Origin: Mixophyes australis
Lineage: Eukaryota; Chordata; Amphibia; Anura; Limnodynastidae
Direction: 5' to 3'
DNA: 64,000 bases
NCBI GenBank assembly: GCA_036250195.1
Contig: JAVHZZ010000002.1
Location: 365,326,124-365,390,123 of the forward strand
Part shown: piece after piece, positions 10,957-21,354 of the stretch
How positions within the stretch are numbered: position 1 is the stretch's first letter
Layout: each line of letters begins with the position of its first letter
Program-made: the position numbers and the translations under genes
Notes under the pieces: generated by a model
Told to the model about the DNA's origin: nothing
The model's database searches: none
Seen by the model: the letters and a program-made list of their open reading frames with translations, nothing else

Positions 10957-12560
10957 ATGGGTCCTCAACCAATTATACAATCATAGTCATTGTTATGTAT
11001 TTTTACGTTAATGGCATCTATAATTGGTCTTTTTATTGAACTGTATGTTTACAGCCCTGTAAATGGACAACAAAATGACAAGGTGATGACCTTGGAAAGG
11101 AGAGGTAAAAGACAAACTACATCTCATGAACATTGTAAAGATTTACCCCCAAATGTATAAAATGGTGTGAAGATGATTCAAATCGTTTTAGTGATGAACA
11201 GCCTATAGATGTGTTTCATAAATTGATAGGACAAAAACTTAAAGCTGGTTAGTGCTGGATTTGTACTCAAATACCTCACAGGCATCATATTGTTAGTCTT
11301 ATATCATTTCCAGTAAATGATAGTAAATTAGGTGAGAAAAAATATGGTAGCAAGAATATAGTACTACAATGCCTCCACATATAAAGTTAATAAAATACTA
11401 TAATGTTATTCATGAAAATATAACATGTTATAATAAAACTGCTGACACTACAAATAAACAGAAGGGAGTGAATTATAATGTACCCAAGATATATTTAGGA
11501 GCAATTAAATGCATGATGATTGTACAGTTTGACAACTTAAATTTAAATGAAGAATTAATCAATGTAATGCTTAATGGAAACATAAATAGGTAGACAAGAC
11601 AATATGTTTAACAGATCACTTGTGAAATAGCATATGAGGCAACTCTTAACTTGATGTCTGATATACCATATACACTTCCAGAGAATTTGTATTTTATATG
11701 TGGAAGGCGAGCATGTAAATGGTTACCTCCAAATTCTGAAGGTATATGTTATATTGTAAACTTAAATCCTAGCACTATTGTAATGGGGCATAAGGATCTG
11801 ATTGACATTATCACTCAAAATGTAATACAAAGAAAGTGACGATCTATAAGAACTATAGATGTTAAACATAAGCATCTTTTAAAATAGAACATTCAGTTAA
11901 AGTAAGAGTGGATTTTGAAAATGTTTTCACTCACGGAAAAGTTGGATATTTAAACAATGTTGAGTAATAGAGCAGTTACCTGATTTATTGGATAATATTA
12001 CTGAAATTTATGATGACACTTTTAGGTATGTTTCAAAAGAGTTTCAAGCTTAGAAAACTGAATTCATAAAACATAGATTAATATTATTTTTATTATTCAT
12101 AAAATTATTTAACTGCACAAAGTAGTGTATATTGTCACACCTTAGAAACGGTGTATGGAATGAACAGCTGCACATGTCACTAACTCGACAAATAATCCTG
12201 AGGAAGAAATAAATATATGATAAATATTGCATGAATAAAGGATACGTTTAGAATAGACCATAGTGATTTAGATACTGAAAATGATGACTGGTGAGAAAGT
12301 TCTTGGTGGAATCCTTCTACTTGGTTTACATGTATATATTTTAGGAGTATCAGATGGTGGAGAGGTTTATTTAGGACCTTAGGGAAATATGTTATTATTT
12401 TTCTAATAATATGTACAATAATTTATTTTGTTTTAAGATGTCACAGGTATATTAGAACATCAATGTAAAGTTGGAACAAAAGCTTTACAGATAAATGTTG
12501 TATTAGAATCACAAGGAAAATTATATATTGCATTAAATGATATTAAGGAAAAATTGATAT
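10957..12560 (+). pseudogene. Retroviral envelope remnant
   Basis: Frame starting at ATG 10957 has a hydrophobic leader-like segment, followed by stops. The CWIC motif of gamma-type surface subunits is at 11253-11264. An open piece (11651-11839) has the YFICG and LPPN boxes of the surface subunit. Near the end, a tryptophan-rich segment leads to a hydrophobic membrane anchor ending in CTIIYFVLRC (about 12385-12440). Fusion peptide and immunosuppressive-type motifs were not recognised. Stops and frameshifts make it non-functional. Confidence 0.7.
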
Positions 12561-12740
12561 TTGTACCACAAATTTAATGAAAATTCTCTCTTGATAGTTA
12601 GTTTTTTTATATATTTAGAATAGGACATTTCTGTCCTCATCGCTCAAGCTTTAGAATGTTTTTGTTTTTAATGATTTATTTTTATATCTTTATTTTATAG
12701 TTAAAATATATGTGTGTGAATCTCATTCACAAAGAGAGGA

Positions 12741-12925
12741 TTGATATAGTTTAAGTTTTGGTACATATAAAAGTTGGATGAAATATTAATAGGTTAGGAT
12801 AAGTATATGGATTGAATATATATTTCCATATTACTGGTATATTGTGTATAGGATTAAACAATTTATCTTTGTCATTGCAGAAGGTCTTGTGTTAGAGGAT
12901 GTTCAAATTGATGCCAGATGTTTTA
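12741..12925 (+). repeat. 3' LTR fragment of the retrovirus
   Basis: A purine-rich tract (CAAAGAGAGGA, ending near 12740) precedes it, as expected of a polypurine tract. The 12761-12925 part repeats 6524-6690. The right-hand end of the LTR is not defined because the 5' copy is truncated. Confidence 0.65.
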
Positions 12926-14257
12926 ACTGGATATTAGACTTAGGAATGTAAAGGTCACACATGCTCTTTGACCAGTTCATATAGAATTTCTTGCTGTTGT
13001 AATAATTGTCAACAGTATTCATGTTTGATTTCATGTCATCTGTTACTTATATTTCAAAGAAATGTAGCATGTTTAGTGATGTATGTGAGAGGGTTGGGTC
13101 TTAATGTATATATTCTACTAGGTTCAGAGAGGATTTCAATTTTGTTCTTTCCTGAACTAAGATTCTGTGCTTGCACATTTGGGAAAATAATGAACCATTG
13201 CTTTTTCACACTTGCTGTCTCAAGAGAATGCTTCAACACCATAGTACATCAGTACATCACATTTACTACTATGATACAAAACTAGGGCTTTCTTAGATAA
13301 TACATATTATTGCATAGAAATTAATTTCTGTATGTCTGCAAACTCTTCTATAAGTATTTACTATTTTGAGTATATTTCTGGATGTTCCTACATCAGTGTC
13401 TCCTACTTTATATGTTGTGTTTCTCTTTTTCTATATTACAACAAAATGTTACATTTTTGTTATATATAATGTTATTTGAAGTTACTGTGAAACACAGTAG
13501 GTTATCTCATTGTTTGGTTTTATTTAAATATGATAGGCCTTTTTTGCTTAAACTTTAGTGATGGTTTACAAGTGAGTAGAATGACTATTATAGCACAGTA
13601 GATATATCACAGCATCATAGTTTGCTATATTTACAAGTAGCCTTTCCACTATATCTCCAAACTATGTGCTATAAAACATTTTTCACTTTGTAACAATATG
13701 GCTGATTTAAAAACAAAAATGGCTTAAGCAGATTCAACAAGATTATTTTATTTAAGTTGCTTAGTTGTTGGGTCTACTAAGCAGATTGAGAGTGTTATAT
13801 ACAAATTTTGAAAGGCTCTGTTATGCATCTTTGTGTAGTGCTACGCATGTGATGCTTCTATTATAAACTTGATGGGTGACCTATAACTACTTATAGCTGA
13901 TTTTCTATATATGTTTATATATATTGCTATGTATACAACTACTTTTAAGAGCTTCATATAAATATTGAGTTGGCTGCACTATGTAGCTCTGAGCAGTTTG
14001 TATGACACTAAGCAGACATCACTCTGGCTAGATGGGAGGCTTGGAATGCATCTTGGGTTATTTGAATATAATTTTCTTGCTCATATTACTACTGTTACAA
14101 CGTTTCATTAATTACTAAACGTTTCATTAATTACTATTCTTACTATTGTTTTTCATGATGTTAATGTATAAATCATTTGATGGTAACCTCTTGCTGCTGA
14201 TTTGACTATTCCAAGATTTAATTGCTTTATGGGGAACTTTATAGCATTTAATGCTCA
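12926..14257. other. Nothing recognised beyond possible LTR end
   Basis: AT-rich; the first bases may complete the retroviral LTR. A short tandem duplication, ACGTTTCATTAATTACTA, lies near 14100-14135. No coding motif was seen. Confidence 0.45.
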
Positions 14258-14402
14258 TTAACCATTTAAAAACTGAAAATTTATATATAAAGTCTTCGAA
14301 GAGCTCACAACACTTATCATTTCTGGCCTTTATTTTCTTTAATAGAAATGCTATTAGAAATAATAAAGGCCAGAGATTATAGGTGTTGTGAGCTCTTCCC
14401 AG

Positions 14403-14450
<48 letters not shown>

Positions 14451-14472
14451 TATTCAGTTTTAAAATGGTTAA
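14258..14472. mobile_element. Palindromic MITE flanked by TTAA
   Basis: TTAA occurs at 14258-14261 and 14469-14472. Inside, inverted termini CCATTTAAAAACTGAA and TTCAGTTTTAAAATGG differ slightly. An inner 40-bp pair (GAGCTCACAACACTTAT... against ...TAGGTGTTGTGAGCTC) brackets a short loop near 14345. The right arm has a TA expansion (14402-14449). TTAA targets suggest a piggyBac-type origin; this is inference. Confidence 0.75.
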
Positions 14473-15558
14473 CTTGTATACGCATTTACAAACCCTCTGA
14501 TGAACCTAGTCCTGCTGCTAGAGATACGTGTTAGAGAAAGACTGTCTCAGGAATTACAGACATATTTTTTTCATTGTGAACATGTTGACTGCACCTTTGC
14601 ATAAGCCCGGACATCAGGACATTGCGTTATTTGCTATAAAATCTTTTTTAAAAGTAGACCTGTAGTAATTGATTGTGAATACAATCAGCTGCCTTGAAGC
14701 ACAGGGGGTAATTAGTATCCTGCAAGGAAAGAGCTATACGCTGGTCAAATATGATTGAGGTATTTTCAATCCCAGAATACTGACATTAGTTTCTGCTTAG
14801 TGCCATATTACTGCTGTGTGCTATATATCACAGGAAGCAGTCTTCTTTGTGGTGATCACATCTTCATAAATAAATATTCATACAAGCCAGGATTTCAATG
14901 CATTCCTATGGGGGATTTAGAAATCCATTGCTAATTTTTTTCAAACTGGGACTTTTTGGGCTTAATGGTTCCAGATTAGATTTTTATCATAATGTCTAGA
15001 CTGGATAGTGGCTTATGAGTTACAATTTATTATTGTATAACCTCAATTCCAAATATTAGTGCCATTGATGTAGCTCTTGATTACAGATTTTAATGTTTGT
15101 AATATTGATATGTATATGTTATTACTAAGCTTATTTTTAATAAGTTTAATTTTCATTATTATGGGCTAGCCATTCAATAATTATGATTTCTTGACTGATA
15201 TTTAGTATCATATATATGTTTTCTTTTTCTCTACAATTTTTTTATTTTCAAAAGACAATAAGTGTACAAATAGTATAAAACAGTAGTCAAATATATTTTA
15301 AGATACAACATTTATAATTTTTGGATGAGGGGTGGGAAAGAACTTACAGGGAAACAAGTTATTTAAATTAAACATTGAATTATATAGTGATCTGAATCCA
15401 AGGGTTGCACACTTGTGTGAAAAGTTTTGGCTTGTCATATTAAAAATATATTTGTGATTCCTAATAAAATATTGATAAACACAGAAAAAAGAGTTGTTTC
15501 ACAGCACAAAAATACACCACTTATCATGTCAAAGTATTACAGGAGTATTTCTTTGCTA
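14473..15558. other. Nothing recognised
   Basis: AT-rich with scattered ATT runs. No terminus, array or family-like frame was seen. Confidence 0.45.
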
Positions 15559-16079
15559 GGGCCTGATTCATCAAAGCACGGATCTCAAGATACTTTTGTT
15601 GTAGAATTTGAGCATAGATCCGTTGTGCTCTACTACACAAGACAGTGCACCCTTCGTCCAATGCCTATGTGGATTATAAATTTGCAAAAAAACGCAAAGA
15701 AAAAAAAAATATTTTTACAGTTTCTCCTGATTGCAAACAATTGCTGTATCATACATATGAGACTGTCATCACTACTGCTCATGACTAGTCCTGTAGCTGG
15801 AGCAGGAGAAATGGCTGAAACACAGGTAACTTTGAGAGGCTCAGAGCTTGATTCGGACGTAGCAACGTGAGCTTGAGTTTGGTACTCCCCTACTGTATGC
15901 TGACAAAATGCCCCTTCTGTGTCCCGTTCAATTCTCAAAATTGTTGGTTGAAGTAAGTGTCCTTTGCATTTGAAGACAGTGTGGACTGGGCTACATCTAA
16001 CAGGCATATTTCCCGGGTTCTGGCCATGCACAGAATGATTTTGCAAACGATACGTTAAAAATTGACAGAATCAGCCTCT
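15559..16079 (-). mobile_element. Harbinger-related non-autonomous element
   Basis: Ends GGGCCTGATTC and GAATCAGCCTC are imperfect inverted repeats flanked by TA. The interior from about 15690 is related to 46610-47015. On the minus strand both carry a comparable frame: LK-T--S--S-APATG, then SDD---CMI---FA---NCK. In this copy it lies in a 137-codon open frame (15633-16046). Kinship with Harbinger is inferred from the other copy's closeness to a Harbinger transposase remnant. Confidence 0.6.
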
Positions 16080-17639
16080 TAATGTCTTAATCTACTTGTT
16101 CCTGCATTTCGAACTGTATTTGCTGTTTAAAACATTGCTTTGAACCTGTTACTTTTGTGGACTATTCTTTCCATTCGTCACACCTGCTTATACTTGTGTA
16201 TTGGAGTATACCTGTTAATTCTGCTACCTGAAATCAGCATATTCCATAAATTGAATCTGTTTACATATTTTGCCTAAATAAAGACACTTGGTTTTTGTAC
16301 CTCTATTTCCGCGTTCTGAATTCACAAGGAACCATAACAGATATGTGGAATAAAAGTTGTTTTTTTCATACCATGCAGAATGTTTTAATGAAAATACACC
16401 AACTGAGATAGTAAGTCTGGGCATTTAAACACCTACATTGGTTGTGAGTTTTGGCATTATTAAAGTACTTAATTATATAAAATGGGAATGGAGTGTGAGA
16501 GGATGCAAGCAATTTATGGAAATAACACTACACAAATCTACTGGACTCCTATGAATTGTTATATAGTTAACTAAATATGATATAAACTAGAGCAGAAATG
16601 AAAATAAAGATTAAAGTATTTAGAGGTCAGGCCACCGATCACAGCTGAATGTCACAATCAGAGAGAGTAACATACACAGATGATTTCCCCTCTGGCACTC
16701 CAGGAATTATAAATCCCAGAGTTGCAGTAAGCCTCTATATAAGGCAAGAGACACATCCTTCTTAACCAGCTTCTTTATGTTATATGCACTTTGATTAACC
16801 TGACCCTGCAGGGGGGACATAAATTATTCAGTGATTCTTGGGTGAATCTGGACCCAGTGATGAATAACAAAGAGTTAAAATTCAGAATAAAAAGAAATAT
16901 ATTCACCCATCTCTATTAATTACATTAACAAAGACTGTGCAGTATTTATGACGGCTTCAACTAATAATCTAATGCCAGAAATTTGTCTTGGCCATTGAAT
17001 GTGTAAAAAGTTGTTTCAAAAGACATCACAACCATGCTGTCAGCTTATTGCATATCCCCAGTTATTTTGTACTCACATTAAACATTGCCATCCAAATTGG
17101 TAAGCTACAGGCACTGGCCCCACACACATACTGTATATGTAAAGCCTACATGAAGAGTAACATACTTCTGATTGAGTTAGACTGAAGCTGGGGAAAGATC
17201 AGAATGGGATGAGAGCAGTAAAGTTATTATTATTATTTTAATTATTTGTAAGGTTAGATAGTGCTTACAAAAGGGCATACAAAAAACACAAAAGAGATCG
17301 TCACATCCATCAACTGAGTTGAGGGCTGAGTGACAGAGTTTGGGAGTATTCACCAAAGCATGACAGAGAGATCAGTACCAAAAACAGATGGACAGATGGT
17401 GATGAGGAATTAAAGTGGCAAAATAAATAAAAGAAAGCAATAAACCATGCAAGCCAGAAAAGACAGGCATAAGGAGTAAAAAAAAAAAGCTTAATGTGTA
17501 GTTAATAGCTAGTTGGTGTGTAGGCTTTTAGGTAGCGGGTCATGTCTACAACAGCAAAAAGTTGCTTTGGATTACAGTATAATTATACACCATCTATGTT
17601 AACATATCTTTTATGTTTCAAATACTAATTATCAGGTCC
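16080..17639. other. No gene; possible eroded LINE tail
   Basis: Mostly unassigned. TTATTATTATTTTAATTATTTGTAAGG with a following AGTGCTTACAAA (17225-17270) loosely resembles an antisense L2-type 3' end. GGAATTATAAATCCCAGAGTTGCAG near 16703 is not attributable. Confidence 0.35.
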
Positions 17640-17920
17640 GCATCAGAAATCGTGGGTCCCAGTACAATGAAGCAGGCAGGCCCCACCCGCTAACCCCCCC
17701 CCATGAACCAGGGCCATCTTTCCAACTGGGCACGATGGGCAGGTGCCTGGGGGCCCAGGGGCAAAGGGGGCCCAAGGAAATGAAAAAAAATATCCTGTAG
17801 AAAAAAAAAACCGAAAAAAACCCCTTACCTTATGTGGTCACGATCCGACTCCCTCCCTGGTCCTCTCTTCCATGAAGGGGGTCAGACTTAGGTGATTGAA
17901 AGGTAAGTTAAGGGGGGCCC

Positions 17921-18032
17921 TAATATATATATATATATATATATATGTAAATAAATATATGTTTTATGTAAAAAAAAAGTGATTATATGTATATATATAT
18001 ATATAATCACTTTTTACACACACACACACACA

Positions 18033-18063
<31 letters not shown>

Positions 18064-18085
18064 GTTTGTGTGTGCAAACAGTGAT

Positions 18086-18148
<63 letters not shown>
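17921..18148. repeat. Compound (TA)n/(CA)n microsatellite
   Basis: Several TA runs are separated by GTAAATAAATATATG, a (CA)8-like run near 18016 and TGTTTGTGTGTGC. GTGATTATAT and ATATAATCAC occur in opposite orientations, so parts can fold back. Confidence 0.9.
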
Positions 18149-18149
<1 letters not shown>

Positions 18150-18210
18150 TATTAGGGGAGAGTTAGGGAGAGAGACACTTCTGGCCTTACCTTACGCAGT
18201 GGGACACATA

Positions 18211-18264
18211 TGCGTTCCACCAACAGGAAGTTAGGCATTTGGAACTTCCTGTTGGTGGAACGCA
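18211..18264. repeat. Perfect 22-bp inverted repeat
   Basis: Arms 18211-18232 and 18243-18264 (TGCGTTCCACCAACAGGAAG plus TT) are exact reverse complements around a 10-bp spacer. Confidence 0.9.
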
Positions 18265-18539
18265 CATGCAGAAGTTAAGGCTGAAAGTACAGTCCTTCAG
18301 CCCTGGCGTCTTCGCTGCTGTCTTCAGTCTGGCTGTCACAGTGACAGCCAGGCTGAAGATAGCGGGCCCCCTGGTAAGAGTGTGCCGCCTGGCCCCCTGG
18401 TGAGCTCAGGCCCGGTACAAGGGTACCCCCTGTACCCCCCTGATGGTGGCCCTGCTAATTATACAGTGCAATGATACAATAATATCTGGTGACACCCAAG
18501 AGGTATGTGACCATATATTAGTCACAGAGCTCTGATATT

Positions 18540-20990
18540 ATATGTAATATTATTATCTTTTATTTATAAGGTGTCACAAACATTCCAAAGCACTAGACAT
18601 TTAAGAACTATACAATAAACAGACAGAACGATCCATAACACATTACATAATACATAGGGAAAAAAATACAAATACAGACATCTACTGATTAAACAAATAC
18701 AACATAGATAAATTGCTAATGCAGAGCAAGCTATTTATGGATCAATGAATGAGAATGATGGTAAAGTACAATGTGATGATAAAGTCCAAGAAGGCCTTGT
18801 TCATGAGAGCTTACAAGTTAAAGGAACGGGGAAAACAAAAATAGAGTGGTAAGTAGAGGAGTGGCGATGATAGCTGTGGCAAAGGGATTTAGGAGGAATA
18901 AGTAAAAGAGTTTTAAGGGCATGCCTGAAGCTTAGGTGAATAGATGCTAACCTGCAAGTGTGGGAGATTATTACACAGGTGTGGAGCAACCCGAACAAAG
19001 TTTCAGTGTTGTAGTATGGTGATGGTCCCCGGCATAGCAGAGGGGCAGCAACGAATATCGGTAGAGATGAGGTTGTATATGTAAGGGGGGAAGAATTGAT
19101 TGAGAGCTTTGTAGGTGAAGGTGAGGAGTTTAAATATTATTTTGTAGGCCATAGAGATCTAATGTAGGGACTGGCAGAGAGGGACAGAGAGTTAGAGCTG
19201 AGGGAGTGAAAAATAAAGCTGCCAACAGCATTTAGTATAGTCTTAAAAGGGGTAAGGCAGGAGTTGGATATGATAAAAGCATGTTACAGCAATGAAGGTG
19301 AAAGATAACAAGGGAGTGAAAAAGAGTTTTGGTGGCTTCCATGGTAAAAAAAAGGGCTGGATCTTGAATATATTGCAATGGAGGTGGCAGGATTTTGAGA
19401 AGAAAATAATGTCAGGTTTGAAGGAGGATGAGAAGTCAAGGATCACCCCTAGGCAGTGGACTTAAGGGACAGAAAAATGGGTAGTGTTATTGAGAAGAAG
19501 GGAGAGGGAAGGTGAAGGAGCCTTGGAAGGGAGGTCACAATTACTTTAGTCTTGGAAATATTGAGATTAGGAAACTCCTGGGACATCCAAGATGAAATAG
19601 GCAAAATACAACAGGGGGCATGATACATAAGGGAAATGGAGAGGTCAGGGGAGGAAAGTTAGATTTGGGTGTCATCAGAATGTAGATAGTACTAGAGGAT
19701 GAGCTGAGTGGAGGAGGTGCAGAAGGAGAATAGCAGGGGGCTAAGAAATAATACTTGGAGAACTCCAACAGGTAAGGGAAGAGGGTAGGTAGAGTTGGGT
19801 TAAAGACTAAAAAGGTGTGGTTGGTAGGGAAAAAGGAAAACCAGGAAAGGACAGTGTTACAGAGGCCAATAGACTGGAGAGTTTGATAAAGGAGGGAGTG
19901 ATCAACAATGTTGAAGGCAGCAGAGTGGTCAAAAAGGATAAGAAGGGAGAAGTTTCTCTTCAATTTAGGGGAGGAGAAGGTTATTAGTGACTTAAGGGTA
20001 TATTTACTAAACTGCGGGTCTGAAAAAGTGTAGATGTTGCCTATAGCAACCAATCAAATTCTAGCTGTCATTTTGTAGAGTGCACTAAATAATTGACAGC
20101 TAGAATCTGATTGGTTGCTATAGGCAACATCTACACTTTTTCAAACTCGCAGTTTAGTAAATCTAGTCCTTAGTAAGAGTCATTTTAGAGGAGTGGATTG
20201 AGCAAAATTTGGATTGGAGTTTGTCAAGAAGGGAGAGAGATAAGAGAATGGAGGTGAGATGGTTGTAGACAATCCCTTTTAGAAGTTTGAAGGCAAAAGG
20301 AAGGAGAGAGATTGAGTAGTAATTAGAAAGATAGGCAGGGAGAAGGGATAGTTTTTGAGTATATGGCATATGATAGATGGTTTCCAGGTTACGCTTGGTG
20401 ACAGTAACTTTATGGGGTTGGGAAGGTGAGATAGTAGAGATAAGCTAAAAGAGAAGAGATGATGGTAAGAGAGAGGGAATGGTGAATTATTGAAGTTGGA
20501 CACAGTACAGAGGTGGGAAAAGACTAGATCAAGGAAGTGTCAACTGTGGTTAAAGGGAGAGGGTATCCATTGATAGAGACCAAGATAGGAGGATACATGG
20601 AAGTTTGTAAAAAGCAGGGTCAGAAGGATTTTCTATAGGGATATTAAATGAGGTGATAAAGAGATCAAGAAATTGAGTGATAGGTCCAGGTTAACTGTAG
20701 ATAATGGCCTCATGGAAGTTGGCCGGGTGGAAGAGGCAGATGGAATGTACCTCAAAGGAGGAGAAAAAGAGGGAGTGTTCAGGGTGGAAGAGCAGTGGGG
20801 GAGGGAATGAAAAAGGATTCCAATACCACACCCTTGCCGCCCAACAAGTCTGAGTGTGTGGAAGAGGGACAAGCCACCAAAAAAGAGAGCAGCAGGAGAG
20901 GTGGTATCATTATGGGATAGTCAGGTTTTAGCTACGACAAGCAGGGTGAAGAAGCAGGAGATAAAAAGATAAATATTATACTACATCACT
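18540..20990 (-). pseudogene. Decayed L2-type LINE ORF2 and 3' tail
   Basis: Minus-strand non-LTR retrotransposon encoding endonuclease plus reverse transcriptase. From its 5' side: endonuclease pieces (a TETW-equivalent near 20925 carrying a stop, then TSPAAL, then a GRQGCGIG glycine loop near 20840). The RT block follows (LFDHSAAFNIVDHSLLYQTL at about 19890-19945). The PQGS-type and YADD boxes are eroded. The 3' end near 18545 (TTTATTTATAAGG with ATT units) resembles that of the copy at 33.6 kb. Two long minus-strand frames remain but stops abound. A MITE (19995-20170) is inserted in it. Assignment to L2 within the CR1 group is by resemblance. Confidence 0.8.
19995..20170. mobile_element. 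Palindromic MITE nested in the LINE
   Basis: Arms GTATATTTACTAAACTGCG and CGCAGTTTAGTAAATCTAG face each other. Inner arms (TGTAGATGTTGCCTATAGCA and its complement) are almost perfect. TTA and TAG flank the ends. It shares the CTATAGCAACCAATCA core with 40070-40245, so the two belong to one family. Confidence 0.85.
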
Positions 20991-21018
20991 CACATTACCA
21001 TTGATACAAACACACCTA

Positions 21019-21352
21019 GGGCCTGATTCATTAAGGATCTCAAATGAAGAGGATACTCATTTCAGTCTCCTGGACATAACCATGTTACAATGGAAGGGGT
21101 GCAAATAAGTGTTCTGTTTTACACATAAGTTAAATACTGACTGTTTTTTCATGTAACACACAAATACATGATAGCTTATTTGTACACTGAAATTTAAAGT
21201 TGATATTTGTGTGTTACATGAAAAAACAGTCAGTATTTAACTTATGTGTAAAACAGAACACTTATTTGCACCCCTTCCATTGTAACATGGTTATGTCCAG
21301 GAGACTGAAATGAGAATCCTCTTCATTTAAGAACCTTAATGAATCAGGCCCC
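21019..21352. mobile_element. Near-perfect palindromic MITE, GGGCCTGATTC type
   Basis: A 334-bp element flanked by TA on both sides (21017-21018, 21353-21354). Termini GGGCCTGATTCATTAAGG and CCTTAATGAATCAGGCCCC are inverted. The arms stay complementary almost to the centre near 21190, e.g. ACTGACTGTTTTTTCATGTA against TACATGAAAAAACAGTCAGT. No coding capacity. A diverged copy is at 38944-39155. Confidence 0.9.
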
Positions 21353-21354
21353 TA

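Larger units (their letters stand above)
6524..12925 (+). mobile_element. Old endogenous retrovirus (gamma/epsilon-like), inactive
   Basis: Plus-strand provirus remnant. A 165-bp direct repeat at 6524-6690 and 12761-12925 is read as pieces of its two LTRs. Between them lie recognisable reverse transcriptase, RNase H, integrase and envelope remnants in retroviral order. No gag was recognised between 6771 and 7975, which may be deletion or decay. Every region has stops or frameshifts. Gamma/epsilon affinity rests on the style of the RT thumb, the integrase C-terminus and the CWIC envelope motif; it is inference by resemblance. Confidence 0.8.
17640..18450. repeat. GC-richer dispersed repeat with AT microsatellites
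   Basis: Bounded by C/G-rich segments (GGCAGGTGCCTGGGGGCCC near 17730; TACCCCCTGTACCCCCCTGATGG near 18423) that stand out from the AT-rich flanks. It contains the microsatellites at 17921-18148 and a perfect hairpin at 18211-18264. Likely a non-autonomous DNA transposon; boundaries are approximate. Confidence 0.5.

Noticed and set aside
15427..15870. 147-codon plus-strand frame
   Set aside because: It overlaps the minus-strand frame shared with the 46.6-kb copy, and only the minus frame shows cross-copy similarity.
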